From Aldrovandia affinis (Eukaryota; Chordata; Actinopteri; Notacanthiformes; Halosauridae): DNA of 64,000 nt. Of this stretch, positions 1 through 11,116 are shown one piece after another. The translations under genes were made by a program, and so were the position numbers. The DNA lies in contig JAINUG010000033.1 in the NCBI GenBank assembly GCA_029706075.1, positions 1,674,001-1,738,000 on the forward strand, in the 5' to 3' direction. Within the stretch, counting starts at the first letter, position 1. Each line of letters begins with the position of its first letter. The notes beneath the pieces are model-generated. The model saw nothing but the letters and a program-made list of their open reading frames with translations. It did not search any database and was not told where the DNA came from.

Positions 1-714
1 CCAAAGTAAAACCAGATAGTGAACAGTTCTGAACAACCTCCATTTTCTGTCCGGGGGAGGGTTCACATGAGACCAGTTTCTGTAGGTTCTATTGAACCAT
101 TTGTAAATACTTAAAACCAGATAGTGTCCATACAATATAATTATATAAATCTCCATCTCCAATATAAAAATGTGTGTGAGCCCTTAAAATAATCACACTC
201 ACACACCCAACATCTATCTAACTCCTGCCCTCAGAAAAAGACACAGAGGTATCATATGTGTCTTTCACAGTGGGACAGGAGTTTCTGTACTACATATAAT
301 CACAGGTAGACTATACAGGGTGAAATGCAGTGGCGATAAGACCTGTGTTGGAACTGGAATTACATTAATTAACTCGAAAGCATTAATTCATGGAGATAAG
401 GAAGGGAAAGGTCCATGTCCTGCAGTTTGTATATTAGAACATGGGGCTGACAGATACAATTGGGGAGTCTATGAACAGAATCATGATGAATCATCTTGGG
501 TTATTAAATTCGAGAAAATCCTATGCAACACTATACAATGCATAATCAATCCATATTCTGTGTGACAAGCAAACTGCCATATATCAGGCATAGTGGTTTG
601 AAAAAATCTTCTAACCACATGGTTTTGTTCCAAGGGGGGGTCATTTGTACCATTGAGCAAAGCATTTATTGAGAATTTCTTATTAATGTATAATAAGGAA
701 AAAGTTTACATTTC
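1..714. other. Unassigned AT-rich DNA
   Basis: No gene recognised. An 81-codon open frame on the plus strand (320-565) has no motif I recognise and no supporting context. Bases 160-200 hold short imperfect CA-rich runs. Confidence 0.5.
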
Positions 715-838
715 TTTACATACAATCCATTTATACGGCTGTATATTTTACTGAAGCAATTCAGGTTAAGTACCTTGCACAAGGGTACAACAGCATTGCC
801 AAGCCCAGCTCCCTAACCATTACACTACACTGCCAGCT
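715..838 (-). repeat. tRNA-headed SINE, internally deleted copy
   Basis: Read on the minus strand, this begins with a tRNA-like head ('gtagtgtaatggtta') and continues into 'gtacccttg.gcaaggtacttaacc' and 'gaattgcttcagta'. The complete SINE at 23,961-24,178 has the same order. The stretch holding the B box of the Pol III promoter is missing here: the head runs from 'gagctgggctt' straight into 'gcaatgctgttgtaccc'. The far 3' tail is not recognisable. Old, inactive copy. Confidence 0.65.
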
Positions 839-938
839 CGAATGCTGTACCTCTAGCCAAATGTGATCACCACTGCCTACTTGCTTAACACTTCTTGTAT
901 ATGTTTCCCTGCTTACTCCTCATAATTTTTTTTTTTTT

Positions 939-1812
939 GTGACTTTAACCGTGGAATGATTTTTGGTGCCAGACAGGGTGGTGTGAGTATCTCAGAAACT
1001 GCTGATCTCATGGGAAAAGAGAAAAACATCCAGTGAGCAGCAGTTCTGTGGGCGAAAAAACGCCTTGTTAATGAGAGAGGTCAAAGGAGACTGGCCAGAC
1101 TGGTTCAAGCTGACAGGAAGGCGACAGTAACTCAAATAAGCATGCGTTACAACAATGGTATGTAGAAGAGCATCTCTGAATGCACAACACGTCAAACCTT
1201 GAAGTGGATGGGTTACAGTAGCAGAAGACCACGCCGGGTTCCACTCCTGTCAGCTAAGAACAGGAAAGTGAGGCTACAGTGGGCACAGGCTCACCAAAAC
1301 TTGACAGTTGAAGATTGGAAAAATGTCGCCTGGACTGACGAATCTCGATTTCTGCTGCGACATGCAGATGGTAGGGTCATAATTGGGTGTAAACAACATG
1401 AATCCATGCATCCATCCTGCCTTTTGTCAATGGTACAGGCTGGTGGTGGTGGTGTAATGGTGTGGGAAATGTTTTCTTGGCACACATTAGGCCCCTTAAT
1501 ACCAATTGAGAGACTTGTTGTTGACCATGTGCATCCCTTTATGGCCACAGTCTACCCATCTTCTAATGGCTACTTCCAGCAGGATAATGCGCCATGTCAC
1601 AAAGTACACATCATCTCAAGCTGGTTCCACAAACATGTAGTAGAACGGGAGATTCGCAACATGAATGTGCAACTGACAAATCTTCAGCAACTGTGTGATG
1701 CTATTGTGTGCACAATGTTTCCAGCACCTTGTTGAATCCATGCCACAAATAATTCAGGCTGTTCTGGGGGCAGTACTAGAAAGGTGTACCTAATAAAGTG
1801 GCCACTGAGTGT
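939..1812 (+). mobile_element. Tc1/mariner-type DNA transposon, 5'-truncated
   Basis: This is a degraded Tc1-like transposon. The right terminal repeat is clear at 1,782-1,811 (aggtgtacctaataaagt, then ggccactgagtg), a terminus widespread in teleost Tc1 elements, followed by TA. The matching left terminal repeat is not present; recognisable sequence begins inside the 5' part of the transposase gene. A poly(T) run at 927-938 marks the left junction. The element carries a transposase pseudogene (separate entry). With one terminus and a broken gene it cannot move on its own. Confidence 0.85.
945..1738 (+). pseudogene. Tc1-like transposase pseudogene lacking its catalytic glutamate region
   Basis: A DDE transposase of the Tc1 family would bind the terminal repeats and cut and paste the element at TA sites. 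The longest frame (1,199-1,735, 178 codons) shows the first catalytic aspartate in WTDESRF and the second in FQQDNAPCH. Directly after WFHKH the protein resumes at VVEREIRNMNVQ. From family knowledge, about 24 residues should lie between these points, including SPDLNPIEHLW with the third catalytic acid. The gap keeps the frame. A second gap follows CDAIV, and the last codons shift frame. Upstream sequence (about 945-1,198) encodes recognisable helix-turn-helix parts in other frames with stops. The product would be inactive. Confidence 0.8.
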
Positions 1813-1923
1813 ATATTCGATATACAGCGAATGTTTATATAACTGACCACCATGAACATCAGAACAACAGATACCACCGTCTCTGGGGATTCCCTGTCAA
1901 AAGGTTACATACCAACCTGTATA

Positions 1924-2579
1924 TTAGGGTGCATTAAAAAAACATGAAGTTGTCCTGAAGTTGGCAATTTTTATCCACTTAATGAGAAAACCTGGCAGTA
2001 TAAAAATCAGTTCAATATATCAAGGTTTAGGGGTCACGCACAGTGAATTAATAACCCTATTTTTACCAGTGTGGGGCCATATAATCTAGTTTATCACATG
2101 ATCCAGGTAGCAGAGGATCTTCGGCGAGCACACCCAAAGACTTTCTTTCTGAAGGCTTTTAGTTCTTTTTATGCCATTTCTGAGTATTGTTTGTCAATTC
2201 GTTTAATTTTGTTGCTGTTCATGTAGTACAGGGAAAGCAATCCCAGAATTAGCTAAATTTATTAGCAAAATAAATTTTTATACATATAAGACATGAATTA
2301 TGTCTTCATATGCTGTAATGTTTTAAATATTAAGAGTGTTAAACAAGACATAGTTTTCATAGTTACTTCCCCTGAAAATAATCAGTACGGGGAAACCAAT
2401 CCCAGAATATATGTAGTATGTAGTGTACAAGTTTTGTAATGGATGCACGACCCCTAAATAAATGGCTATTCAAATTAAAATTTGTCTGTGATGTCTTCAA
2501 TGTCTTAATTGAGAAAGAGCAAAATAAATGGACTAGCTTCAGGTTCTCCCAAACACATGTGACAACTTCATGTCGCACC

Positions 2580-2583
<4 letters not shown>
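1924..2583. mobile_element. Non-autonomous inverted-repeat element (MITE-like), about 660 bp
   Basis: The outer ends are inverted copies: ttagggtgc at 1,924-1,932 and gcaccctaa at 2,575-2,583, followed inward by catgaagttgtc and its complement. A second matching block (tttaggggtc..gc) lies about 100 bp inside each end, near 2,026 and 2,450, so the arms are long and imperfect. The element sits in TA-rich DNA and TATA-like bases flank both ends. Inside, a block resembling 'caatcccagaat' occurs twice (about 2,238 and 2,398). No transposase is encoded and I cannot assign a superfamily. Confidence 0.6.

Positions 2584-2625
<42 letters not shown>
2583..2625. repeat. (AT)n microsatellite
   Basis: About 21 uninterrupted AT units abutting the right end of the inverted-repeat element. 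The IYIYIY open frames on both strands here are artefacts of this repeat. Confidence 0.95.
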
Positions 2626-2627
<2 letters not shown>

Positions 2628-3166
2628 GGTGTCCCCAGGGTTGGGCGACACTCACTGACCTTGCAAAAAAAGTTCAAGAAAAGGCAGTATTCAAACACAA
2701 AACAATGATTTATTTAACTAAAGTCAAACACAAAACAAAGGGTGGGGTCTTCAGGGAATACAAACAACACAAAGTCCCAAAATCCAGTTCAGTTCCAAAA
2801 TCCAGTCCGTAGTCAAAACCCCAAAGCAATCCAATTCCAAACACACACCAAAACACACTCCAACACTCTTTCCAAATCCTGGCTGGTCAAAAGACTTCAC
2901 AGGTATTCACTCTCCAAACACGTTCCTACTCCTCTCCCAGTGTAATGTAGTGTTTTGGGATTCAGCCCTTTAAATAGGCCTTTGAAATGGCCTTCAGCTG
3001 TAAACATAATATTTTACCACACAATAGTTAGTCCCCTTGCATTTACTTTGCTCAGGTGTGACTGTGGCCTGCTGGGAAATGTAGTGTTTTGGCTGCCATG
3101 TGTTGGAGGCCAGTATTGAACGAATACTGATTGGGTGGCTTGTTAAGGTAATTTTGTGCCCCTACA
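2625..3166 (-). mobile_element. Solo-LTR-like fossil
   Basis: On the minus strand the block starts TGTAGGGGC and ends GGGGACACCACA, so it has the TG...CA ends of a long terminal repeat. It has a TATA-like 'tatttaaagggc' in the first half and an 'aaataaatcatt' polyadenylation-like signal near the far end, in the order expected of an LTR. No internal retroelement sequence adjoins it, so it would be a solo copy. The assignment rests on ends and signal order only. Old and inactive. Confidence 0.45.
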
Positions 3167-4014
3167 TTACTTAAGATTTGCCACAGTAAATATCCTAATA
3201 TATATATTTTTTTCCTCTACATTTACTGTACTGTATATTACTTATATTACACTTAGAAGTCTTCAGTTTGAGCATTCAGGTTTTCAATAAAATATTAAGT
3301 TTAGAAAAAGTAATTTCACAAAATGAGACATCATAGGAAGAATCTGAATATTTTTACAAGCCACTGTATGTATTTGACAATCAGATTCCCCCAAATACAG
3401 ATCCAATGAGATGAGGGGTTGACAAATGTAGATTTGTCAATCTGTGTTTCTGAATGATTGAATTATGATTATTTTTACTATTATTATTATTATTACACAT
3501 ACGTATATCTATGTTCAAGGTCTGATGACTATACAATATAAAGACATCAATTCATACACATTTTACACCTATGAAAGATTTCCATTCTCTTTGTTCAATA
3601 CAACAGTGATACCTTTGTGATTCCAGTGCAACAAACCGAAAAATAAACAAATAAATAGAAAACATCATGGTGAAAGCACTTGGCCTTTACAAAAACCTCC
3701 TCATCCCATAACAGAATTCATAAGCGGAAGTTGAACAGATTACTCAAGCAGGGACTATCACAGTATCACAACACATCAAAAGCTAGGACATGAAGAAATA
3801 TTATGCACAACTTAAAGGTCAGTAGTGCACCACTAACGCCTGGATCAAAAGGTTTGTGTTATTTTCATGAAATGTAATCTAGGCATAACCTTTATTTTTT
3901 TTTTTAAGATGTCTGACAGATAGCAAGATACTTGAATTGAAAAAGAAGTGTCAGGGTAAATTAAATACAAATAGAAGTATTTCAAAGAAGTGTTGCCAAG
4001 GGAGGGAGTGATTC
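3167..4014. other. Unassigned DNA with a short Tc1-type terminus
   Basis: No gene recognised. Bases 3,336-3,369 (gaatatttttacaagccact) resemble the right terminus of a teleost Tc1/mariner element, with no transposase beside it. A (TTA)n run lies at about 3,478-3,495. Confidence 0.4.
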
Positions 4015-4255
4015 AATCGACGTGTGGACCATGTCTCATTGTGCGCCTCTGGTTGATTGGGCATCTGCAGTCTGCCTGCACAAGCTGCACATTAACTGTA
4101 CTCCTCTGATGCAATGCCAATGCAAGCTCAACTGGAGGACTGCGGAGTAAAAAGTAGTGCCTGACAGCAGCACTTGCTTTGGAGGAGAGTGTGTGCTTGT
4201 GTGAATTCTACTGAATTGATAGAGAGGGTTGCAGCAATGAGACTAGCTTACGTAT
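4015..4255 (+). repeat. Dispersed repeat family X, copy 1
   Basis: The core 'actggaggactgcggagtaa' followed by 'aagtagtgcctgacagcag' matches the cores at 19,378-19,410 (plus) and 33,219-33,260 (minus), which read '.ctggtggac..gtgaaaagaagc'. The flanks 'cctctgg' and 'gcagtctgcctgcac..gctgc' also recur. The order resembles a SINE body, but no clear A and B boxes remain. I recognise it as a common teleost repeat and cannot name it. Confidence 0.5.
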
Positions 4256-5610
4256 ATAATTAGGCATTAACAGCACAGAATCCAATCAACTGTATGGCCG
4301 ACTGTTTCTTTATTATTTCAAGAGAAGATTCAATAGCACTTTAGGTTTCAGATTTCCTGTTGAAAAAGCAGACAGACAGACATGACAGGTGACAGGAACA
4401 CAGGGCAATCACACAAGCTCAGCTCTACCACCCGTCTCTTAGAACTGGACAAAGACATGAGTCTTTATGTCACAAAATAAGCACTTTTCAATTATTATTT
4501 TTAATGTAACCGTCAAACTTTCACAAAGACTGAATTTTGATGTGGGGTGTAAGGAACCAGTTTTTGAACATTTAGGGTCTGCACAGACAGGTGTAGTGTA
4601 GCTATTTTGCCAGCAAATAGCATTCTTCCATGCCATTTGGCAGTGGGGAAAAACTGTACAAGCGTACATGCTAGCCAACTGAAATAGAAAAACTGGATTG
4701 TAAATGGAGAAAAAACCTAAAATGTTTTATTTTCCATGACTTTTCAAGGACAGTTTCATCCATGGCTTTCCAGGAGGAAAATATTTTCAAAGGCTTTCTT
4801 TTTATTTTCTATCTATTTTCAAGGGATTCTCCATGACTCCCACAAAACCTCGAAAATATTTTCCCAGAATATAAGAGCAATGGAACATTAATATTAACAT
4901 TTGCCATAGTCAACCATAGAATAAACATACTTACTGCATAAAACATGCATACTCTAAATAACATTGAGAAATGTAAGATATTACATTCACATTTGAGGGA
5001 TATAAAACTAACCAAACTGTGTCCCAACTGTACCCTTGAAAGACCACTGTGAGCTCTGCATCAGTTCCCTGATGGATTTATGGCCTGACACATAACTCAG
5101 CGTGTTGCTGGATGTTTACAGAGTAGCAGACTTTTAACAGCACACAACTGATGCTCAGTGCTTTCTAAAGCCTCCATCGAACGTTACTGACGGAAAAGGT
5201 TTACGTCGTTTCCTCCCAACTACTCCTAAGATGAAGTTAGCAGGATGCTTGACCCGTGCTGAAGGGAAGGATTTCTCTTTCTCTTTCAGGGCAGTGGGCG
5301 GTCCCAGGCATTTGCCTAAAAAGACAGCATGGTAGAAAGCAGCCCCTCCGTGTAGTGCAGCAACTACCACTGAGCGGCAGATTGTAATAGAATAATTATT
5401 CTTATTTATTAAATTGTTATGATCTTATGAAAATAATAATGATTACTATTTAATATGATAATGATGAATATGATGGGGTGGCACTCATTGGCTGGTTGAG
5501 AGTAGCAGAAATGCTGCAATGATACAGTAGTTCTTTGGAAATCAATAGTGAGGACAAAACAAGGCCAAAACCACTGGAACAATGCCAATATTCATTTTAC
5601 AGCAACTCTG
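4256..5610. other. Unassigned DNA
   Basis: No gene recognised. The open frames in 4,439-5,370 (minus) are short and show no domain. Around 5,473 'gatggggtggcactc' weakly resembles the LTR-like ends at 20,321 and 40,878, too short to call. Confidence 0.4.
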
Positions 5611-5730
5611 GGGTGGTGAGATGACATATTGATTAAGCATCTACGCTTGAGGCCTGGGTGAGGCATAGCCATTGTACCCTTGAAGACTCTTTTAACCTGA
5701 CATAAAGTTTAAAAAATAAAGTTTATATAA
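5611..5730 (+). repeat. Degraded tRNA-headed SINE
   Basis: The segment 'gttgagcc..attgtacccttgaag..cttttaacctgacata' order (here 'attgtacccttgaagactct' then 'tttaacctg') matches the body of the SINE at 23,961-24,178. The tRNA head is barely recognisable (gattaagcatctacgcttga). Old copy. Confidence 0.4.
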
Positions 5731-5764
5731 GCTATGTTAAGCATCCAGGATAGTTGACTATTAT

Positions 5765-6238
5765 TATTTATTTCCCCCAGTTTTTTTCTCCCAATTTAGT
5801 AGCCAATTCAACCCTCTATTTATTTTGATTAGCCCTCCCCTCATGAGCCTGCCGCCCATCCTGCGGGTCAAGCTAATATCCCAAGGCCGGCAATGATCCG
5901 TCTCCTCCAAGATGGAACTTCGCCCACCTGCTCTTTTTGAATAATTTTACTTCAATTAAAGGTTAGATTTCTCTTATATTTTGAGTGTAAGATCAAGCTG
6001 ATGAATAAATACATTTTGTATAGCCTTTTTTGGTCATCTTCACTAAGGGTGCCAATAATTCTGGAGGGCACTCTATGTTACAATATTTATTTAATTTTTT
6101 AAATGTCAGATTTTTTTTTCTTCTCCCAAACTCAGAACTCGCCTAGCCGTCGCCTGTCATTTGGATTCACACCAACAAAGAAGCTTTCTGTGCATGCGGT
6201 GGGCAAGTGCTTTTACTGGTTGAGCCACCTAGTCTGTA
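5765..6238 (-). repeat. tRNA-derived SINE remnants, interrupted by a Tc1-type end
   Basis: The left part (5,765-5,936) and the right part (about 6,085-6,238) are both minus-strand pieces of the SINE seen intact at 7,151-7,493: 'tctcccaatttagtagccaatt' type 3' sequence, then 'ctcctccaagatgg', 'actcgcctagccgtcgcctg' and a head-like end 'ctggttgagccac'. Bases 6,029-6,077 between them are a Tc1 terminus (gggtgccaataattctggag), the same kind as the one starting at 52,611. Either one SINE was interrupted or two decayed copies lie side by side. Confidence 0.5.
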
Positions 6239-6495
6239 ATGTTGATCTGTAATTATCTGTAATGAGGCAAAATCACATTTAAATTCAGTGGCCAAAATCC
6301 CACCCTTCATTCTGAAAAAGTACTAAATTGGCAACAGGTAGAGGTGAGAGGGGTCAGTTGTAATCAAATCTAGGTAGTGCTCAAGCTAATGTTAGTTAAG
6401 GTTTTTAATATATTTGTAAGCATAGGTGCAAATTACAGGGGGGACAGGTGGAACATGTCCCCCCACTTTTTGAAATTACGTTTTTTCTCCACAAC

Positions 6496-6612
6496 AAGAA
6501 TTTGTTTTTGATTTATCCCATTTTCTCCCTTTAGTAGCCAATCCCTCCCTCATATTGTGAGTTCGCTGCCGTAGCCCTGTGACTGGCAGTGACACGGGAC
6601 GAAGTATCGTAC
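6496..6612 (-). repeat. 3' part of a tRNA-derived SINE
   Basis: Matches the 3' half of the complete SINE at 7,151-7,493 in the blocks 'gtagccaat', 'ccctccctc', 'agttcgctgccgta', 'cctgtgac.ggcagtgac'. It breaks off at 6,612 into unrelated sequence. The segment just before it (6,424-6,470, 'ggggggacaggtggaacatg') resembles a common teleost repeat end I cannot place. Confidence 0.55.
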
Positions 6613-7131
6613 CACTTTTTTTACATAGTGTTATTTTGTTATTTTGCACAAGCCCAGCCGGCTCGACTGCCAGATGACAAGGCAAAGCCCCCCCCCCTTG
6701 CATGTAGTCTTCTTGCGTGTCTGCTGGAAGCATTTTCCCCAAAACCACTACCAAAAATAGGAACTTTGTCCAAGCGGAAGTAATGTTTTAATTAATGGAG
6801 TCAACAACAATAAACAAGCAAAACCACTGCCCATCCGGTTGGTCATTACGCTGCAAAGTTTGGATTCATTTGCATGAAGTTAAAACATTTTTAACTTACT
6901 TAATACACCACTGGATGCGCTGAAGTTCAAAATGAAAAGGCAGCTTAATTTGCTGTCCTTTTTGGATCCCCCAAAATAAGGAAAGATAATGATGATGTAA
7001 GTAGTAATACAGTAGCCTATTAATTGGTATTACTTACTCAGAATCAGAGTGACAACTTTCCCCAGTCTGTAGCCTATATAAGGGCAGGTGCATTTGGGAT
7101 AACTGGCTAACTAACTAGCTTGCTCAGTTAA

Positions 7132-7150
7132 TATATTAATGCATTTTTAA
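7132..7150. repeat. Left target-site duplication of the 7.15 kb SINE
   Basis: The 19 bases tatattaatgcatttttaa are repeated exactly at 7,494-7,512, immediately beyond the other end of the SINE. Confidence 0.9.
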
Positions 7151-7493
7151 TTAAATTTTATTTTACCCCGTTTTTCTCTCAATTTGGTAGCCAATTACTC
7201 CTGCTGTGCTTAGTTCAATCCCCTCCCTCGTAGTTCGCTGCCGTAATCCTGTGACCGGCAGTGACAAAGGCGAAGCGATGCCTCCTCCGAGACAGCACTC
7301 GCCGAGCTGTCGACTGTAATTCCGGTACCCCAGAACCACTCCTGTGCGCAGCGAACTGTGTGTGTCGGCTTCCCTCCCCCCTCCCTGGGGCGGACAGCCA
7401 ATTGCCGGGATGGGGCTCCCGGCCAGAGCCAACTCTGGCGCGACGGGGAATCGAACCCCGGTCACCGTGGCCACTAGACCACGTGGGAGGCCC
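7151..7493 (-). repeat. Complete tRNA-derived SINE with intact Pol III promoter boxes
   Basis: On the minus strand the element starts with a tRNA-like head carrying an A box (tggtctagtgg, complement of 7,471-7,481) and a perfect B box (ggttcgattcc, complement of 7,447-7,457). The head resembles tRNA-Glu. A roughly 270-bp body follows, ending in 'aaattgagagaaaaacgggg' and an AT-rich tail. An exact 19-bp target-site duplication bounds it (7,132-7,150 and 7,494-7,512). It would be transcribed by RNA polymerase III and copied by a LINE. The uncorrupted boxes and duplication make it one of the younger insertions here. The 103-codon minus frame over it is not a gene. Confidence 0.9.
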
Positions 7494-7512
7494 TATATTA
7501 ATGCATTTTTAA

Positions 7513-8307
7513 ATGAACCCAACACCCTACTATAGTTGCATTCCTCCAGAAATCAATAGGGTTTAGGCATCTTCATCCTTTATGAAACATATCATCACTG
7601 TCGGAAGAAAATCGTGTATCTCCAAAATGGAAACTTTTCAGGAGATAAAAAAAACCTTTTCTGAACATAAAATCTAAAAAATTCATGAATTTACTCAAAA
7701 CTATGCTAGAAATTAGTCAGAGTAACTGCATAACTGAAATTGTATAAAATAGTCATTAAACTGGAGTTACAAGGCTTGAATTCCAATGAACCACTTCTGT
7801 CTATTGGGACGCATTTTGATCTCTGCCTTAATTCTGCACCATTTGACAAACTAAAATAACAATTATGTCAGTAAAAGGGTTTGGCTAAATGTTAGTGTAG
7901 TGGGGATCAGACATGATTTTTGCAATTATTTCAAAATCGCAAACACGTTTTACATTCAGCTGCTTGCCTCGCGAATACGCACATTGTAATCTCCGGCCCC
8001 GTTTCTCATCTCATTCATTCATAAGTCTAGACAATTCATTCTTAGTATTAAAATAGACATTTGTCCAGTATCTATCTGCATACTTGATGATCAAACAAAA
8101 TGTTGTGTTTGTGTTTTGACATCGATAAACGGCCCATATTTCCACATTACTGGTAATAGCTGATTTGCATGTCATTGCAAGAGATGATGATCTGGTCCAT
8201 GTCTGTCTTTAAAAAATATATTTTTAAGAATGTTATATTATTGGCTAAATGTGATCATTTCAAACTCAAATTAATTGGCATTGTTGAAATTAACTGTGTG
8301 TGAGATA
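7513..8307. other. Unassigned AT-rich DNA
   Basis: I see no gene, repeat end or structured element here. Confidence 0.5.
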
Positions 8308-9230
8308 CAGTGGGTTCAGAAAGTATTCAGACCCCCTTAAATGTTTCACTCTTTGTCATATTGCAGCCATTTGCTAAAATCAATTAATTTCATTTTTTCC
8401 TCGTTCATGCACACACAGCACCCAATATTGTCAGAAAAACACAGACTTGTAGAAATTTTTGCAGATTTATTACAAAATAAACACTGAAATATCACATGGC
8501 CATAAGTATTCAGACCCTTTGCTGTGACACTTGTATATTTAATTCTTCTGATCATCCTTGAGATGGGCCTACACCTTCATTGGAGTCCAGCTGTGCTTAA
8601 TTATATTGATTGGACTTGATTTGGAAAGGCACACACCTGTCTATGTAAGGTCCCACAGTTGACAGTGCATGTTAGAGTAAAAACCAAGCCATGAAGTACT
8701 AGGAACTCTCCATAGACCTCTGAGATAGAATTGTGTTGAGGCATAGATCTGGGGAAGGGTATAAAAACATTGCTAAAGCATTGAAAGCACCCAGGAGAAC
8801 AGTGGGCTCCATCATTGTGAAATGGAATAAGTTTGAAACCACCACAACTCTTCTTAGAGCTGGCCGTCTGGCCAAACTAAGTAACCGGGCAAGAAGGGAC
8901 ATGGTCAGGGAGGTGACCAAGAACCCAATGGCCACTCTAAGAGAGCTTCAGAGTTCCTCTGCAGCGATGGGAGAACCTGGTAGAAGGACAAACATCTCTG
9001 CAGCACTCCCATCAATCAGACCTTTATGGTAGTGGCTAGACGGAAGCTACTTCTGAGTGAAAGGCATATGACAGCCCACCTGGAGTTTGCCAAATGGTAC
9101 TTAAAGGACTCTAAGAGCATCAGGAAAAAGATTATCCGGTCTGATGAGACACAAATTGAAATTTTTGGCCTGAATGCCAAGTGCTACCATAAAGGTTTGA
9201 AGAAAACAGTAATGAAGAGACAAGCTGGTA
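8308..9230 (+). mobile_element. Tc1-like DNA transposon, 5' two thirds
   Basis: The left terminal repeat begins after TA at 8,308 (cagtgggttcagaaagtatt, then cagaccc), a terminus typical of a large teleost Tc1 family. The 5' leader is full length, with 'tccttgagatgg' and 'cctgtctatgtaaggtccca'. Transposase coding sequence starts near 8,690 and fades after about 9,190. The right third, including the catalytic end and right terminal repeat, is absent. The copy at 63,043-63,790 is the same family in the opposite orientation. Confidence 0.85.
8690..9222 (+). pseudogene. Tc1 transposase pseudogene, mostly DNA-binding domain
   Basis: The best frame (8,733-9,032) encodes the paired-type DNA-binding region: YKNIAKALKAPRRTVGSII is a helix-turn-helix, followed by a basic GRLAKLS linker (GRPAKLS in the 63-kb copy) and a second helical part, NPMATLRELQSSSA. 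Beyond 9,032 the frame shifts and stops occur. 'ggtctgatgagac' near 9,139 is the remnant of the SDET motif with the first catalytic aspartate. The other two catalytic residues are missing. The family protein is about 340 residues. Confidence 0.8.
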
Positions 9231-10990
9231 TGATTTCAACATTGTATTAACAGGTACAGAGTATTTATTCTTATAAAATATTGCTGAACTTATACCACTA
9301 AAATGATAAAGCAGTTATGTGGCCATTACATGTGAAAAAAACAAACTGTGTAAAGATTACCAAAACAATACAAAAGTGCATTTGGTGCCCACAGTGTTTA
9401 AAACACCCATGTTTGTTGCAATGGTGGGTTCCATATGGCTGCAGACATGCTGTCAGGTTTTTCATTCAAACTGAAGCATCTGCATTTCAAATCCTCAGTG
9501 GCAAACAAAAATACTGCATTAGAAATAATCCATAACCATCTTTAATTAAGAAACTATCTCCGTTACTTGGGTATTCAAGTCCAATTTAAAATGTCATTTT
9601 ATCATTTGCTTCCTTACACAATGATCATGATCATTTTTGTGCATGCTTTCCAGACACTCCACACAGTCCCACAAACACCTTTATCTCACTCAAATATAAT
9701 TATTATCGCCAACCGGGAACTTAATGCACCATTCCATATACACACACACACACACACACACACAGAAGACGGATGAGGTCAGATACATTAAGAAAAGGAC
9801 ATCACATCAGGGCTCATTAGTAGTATATGCACTGAGTCTTACCCTTGTGCTCTTTGTATTCATAAATTAGTTATTTTCCTGTTAATAATATTGTTTGTTT
9901 TGTTTTTTGATATTCATATACAAGCCATTAGATATCATGACAGTATGGTGTAACTAAAAGAGAATTTGAATAATAGGCTTTCTTTGGTAGCCTAGTTTTG
10001 CATTTTAATTTTTCTGTCCATCACTTACGTTGGTCCCTCCCACCTATCAGACCAAATTTGGACCCCTGTTTGTAAGGGGTTTTAAGGCTTTAAAATAAGG
10101 ACAATTCTCTAAAGGGATTAGTGAAGCATAGTAACGTTAAAAGCAGAAAAGCTAGTTAAAGTTTGAAAGGTTTGAATACAGCAAGGTAAGTTAGTTAGTT
10201 AGCTATCTGTATCAGCAAAAAAATTGTTTGTTTGGCCATTGGGTGGGGAAGACATAAGTGTCAGTTCTCAGTGCAGGGTCTCCAGCCAATACACAGGCAG
10301 AAAGAAAAATCATTGGGTGTATTTTTGCTGTTTATTAACATGTTTATATTGGGTAGTTGGCCATTATGTTAAGGGGTGGGCTTCAGATAAATCTTTTTAC
10401 CATTAGTAAGAAAAGGTGTAGGTAGTTCTACATGTCATTCTTGATGGGTACTTGTCTGTGACTTGATCAAGTGAGACATCAGTAAAATTGCTGATTTTGG
10501 TTTAGCTAGCAAAGTAGTTCAAGGACGGCATCTTCTGTTACATATTTTGTTATTTTAAGAACATTACTCAATCCCGTGGGGTCCTTTTCCTGTTCAGAAA
10601 TAAATCTTGGGTGCTCACAGAGTAGCCATCAAAGAAGTTGATGTCTTAGCCTGCAGTTCTCCATCATCACCGCACTGCGATGCCACATTATTATTGTTTT
10701 TATTAAATCTGATATGCCATCGGACAACATTGACAATGTTTCTGTCAATATGTCTCCACCCATACAGTAAGCTACATGTTTAAACAGACTGAGTGGTGTG
10801 TAGATTGAAAATGCATAGCTAGCTGAATGGCCAACAATAAATAGGCTAAATGTACAATTTAATGCAGTATTGATAGTCTCAAGCCTACCACCCCCTTCAG
10901 TTATAGCAGCTCAAGCTGAAATGTAGCCCACGGCAAATTCGGATAATCGCCCCTAGATAATCAATTTTTTATGAATGTTAACTTATTGAG
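9231..10990. other. Unassigned AT-rich DNA with a (CA)n run
   Basis: No gene recognised. A (CA)n microsatellite occupies about 9,739-9,764. Short open frames at 9,317-9,535, 9,567-9,776 and 10,224-10,406 show no domain. Confidence 0.5.
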
Positions 10991-10995
10991 CTAAT

Positions 10996-11110
10996 AATAA
11001 TCTATTTCTTGGTTTACTTTATTTTATCATTAATTATTTTGATTAGGCAATATACTTGACAAATAATCTATTTCTTGGTTTATTTCTTTTTTTTATCATT
11101 AATTATTTTG
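10996..11110. repeat. Local tandem duplication, 66-bp period
   Basis: The block 'aataatctatttcttggttt' ... 'atcattaattattttga' occurs at 10,996-11,043 and again at 11,062-11,110, almost identically. Simple local duplication in AT-rich DNA. Confidence 0.8.
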
Positions 11111-11116
11111 AATAAT

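Noticed and set aside
320-565. 81-codon plus-strand open frame near the left edge
   Set aside because: No domain, signal peptide, splice context or codon pattern supports it, and frames of this length are expected by chance.
2363-2812. Open frames on both strands with IYIYIY runs
   Set aside because: They are produced by the (AT)n microsatellite and run into an LTR-like fossil.
7434-7493. tRNA-Glu-like sequence on the minus strand
   Set aside because: It is the head of a SINE with a 19-bp target duplication. The acceptor stem does not pair, so it is not a tRNA gene.
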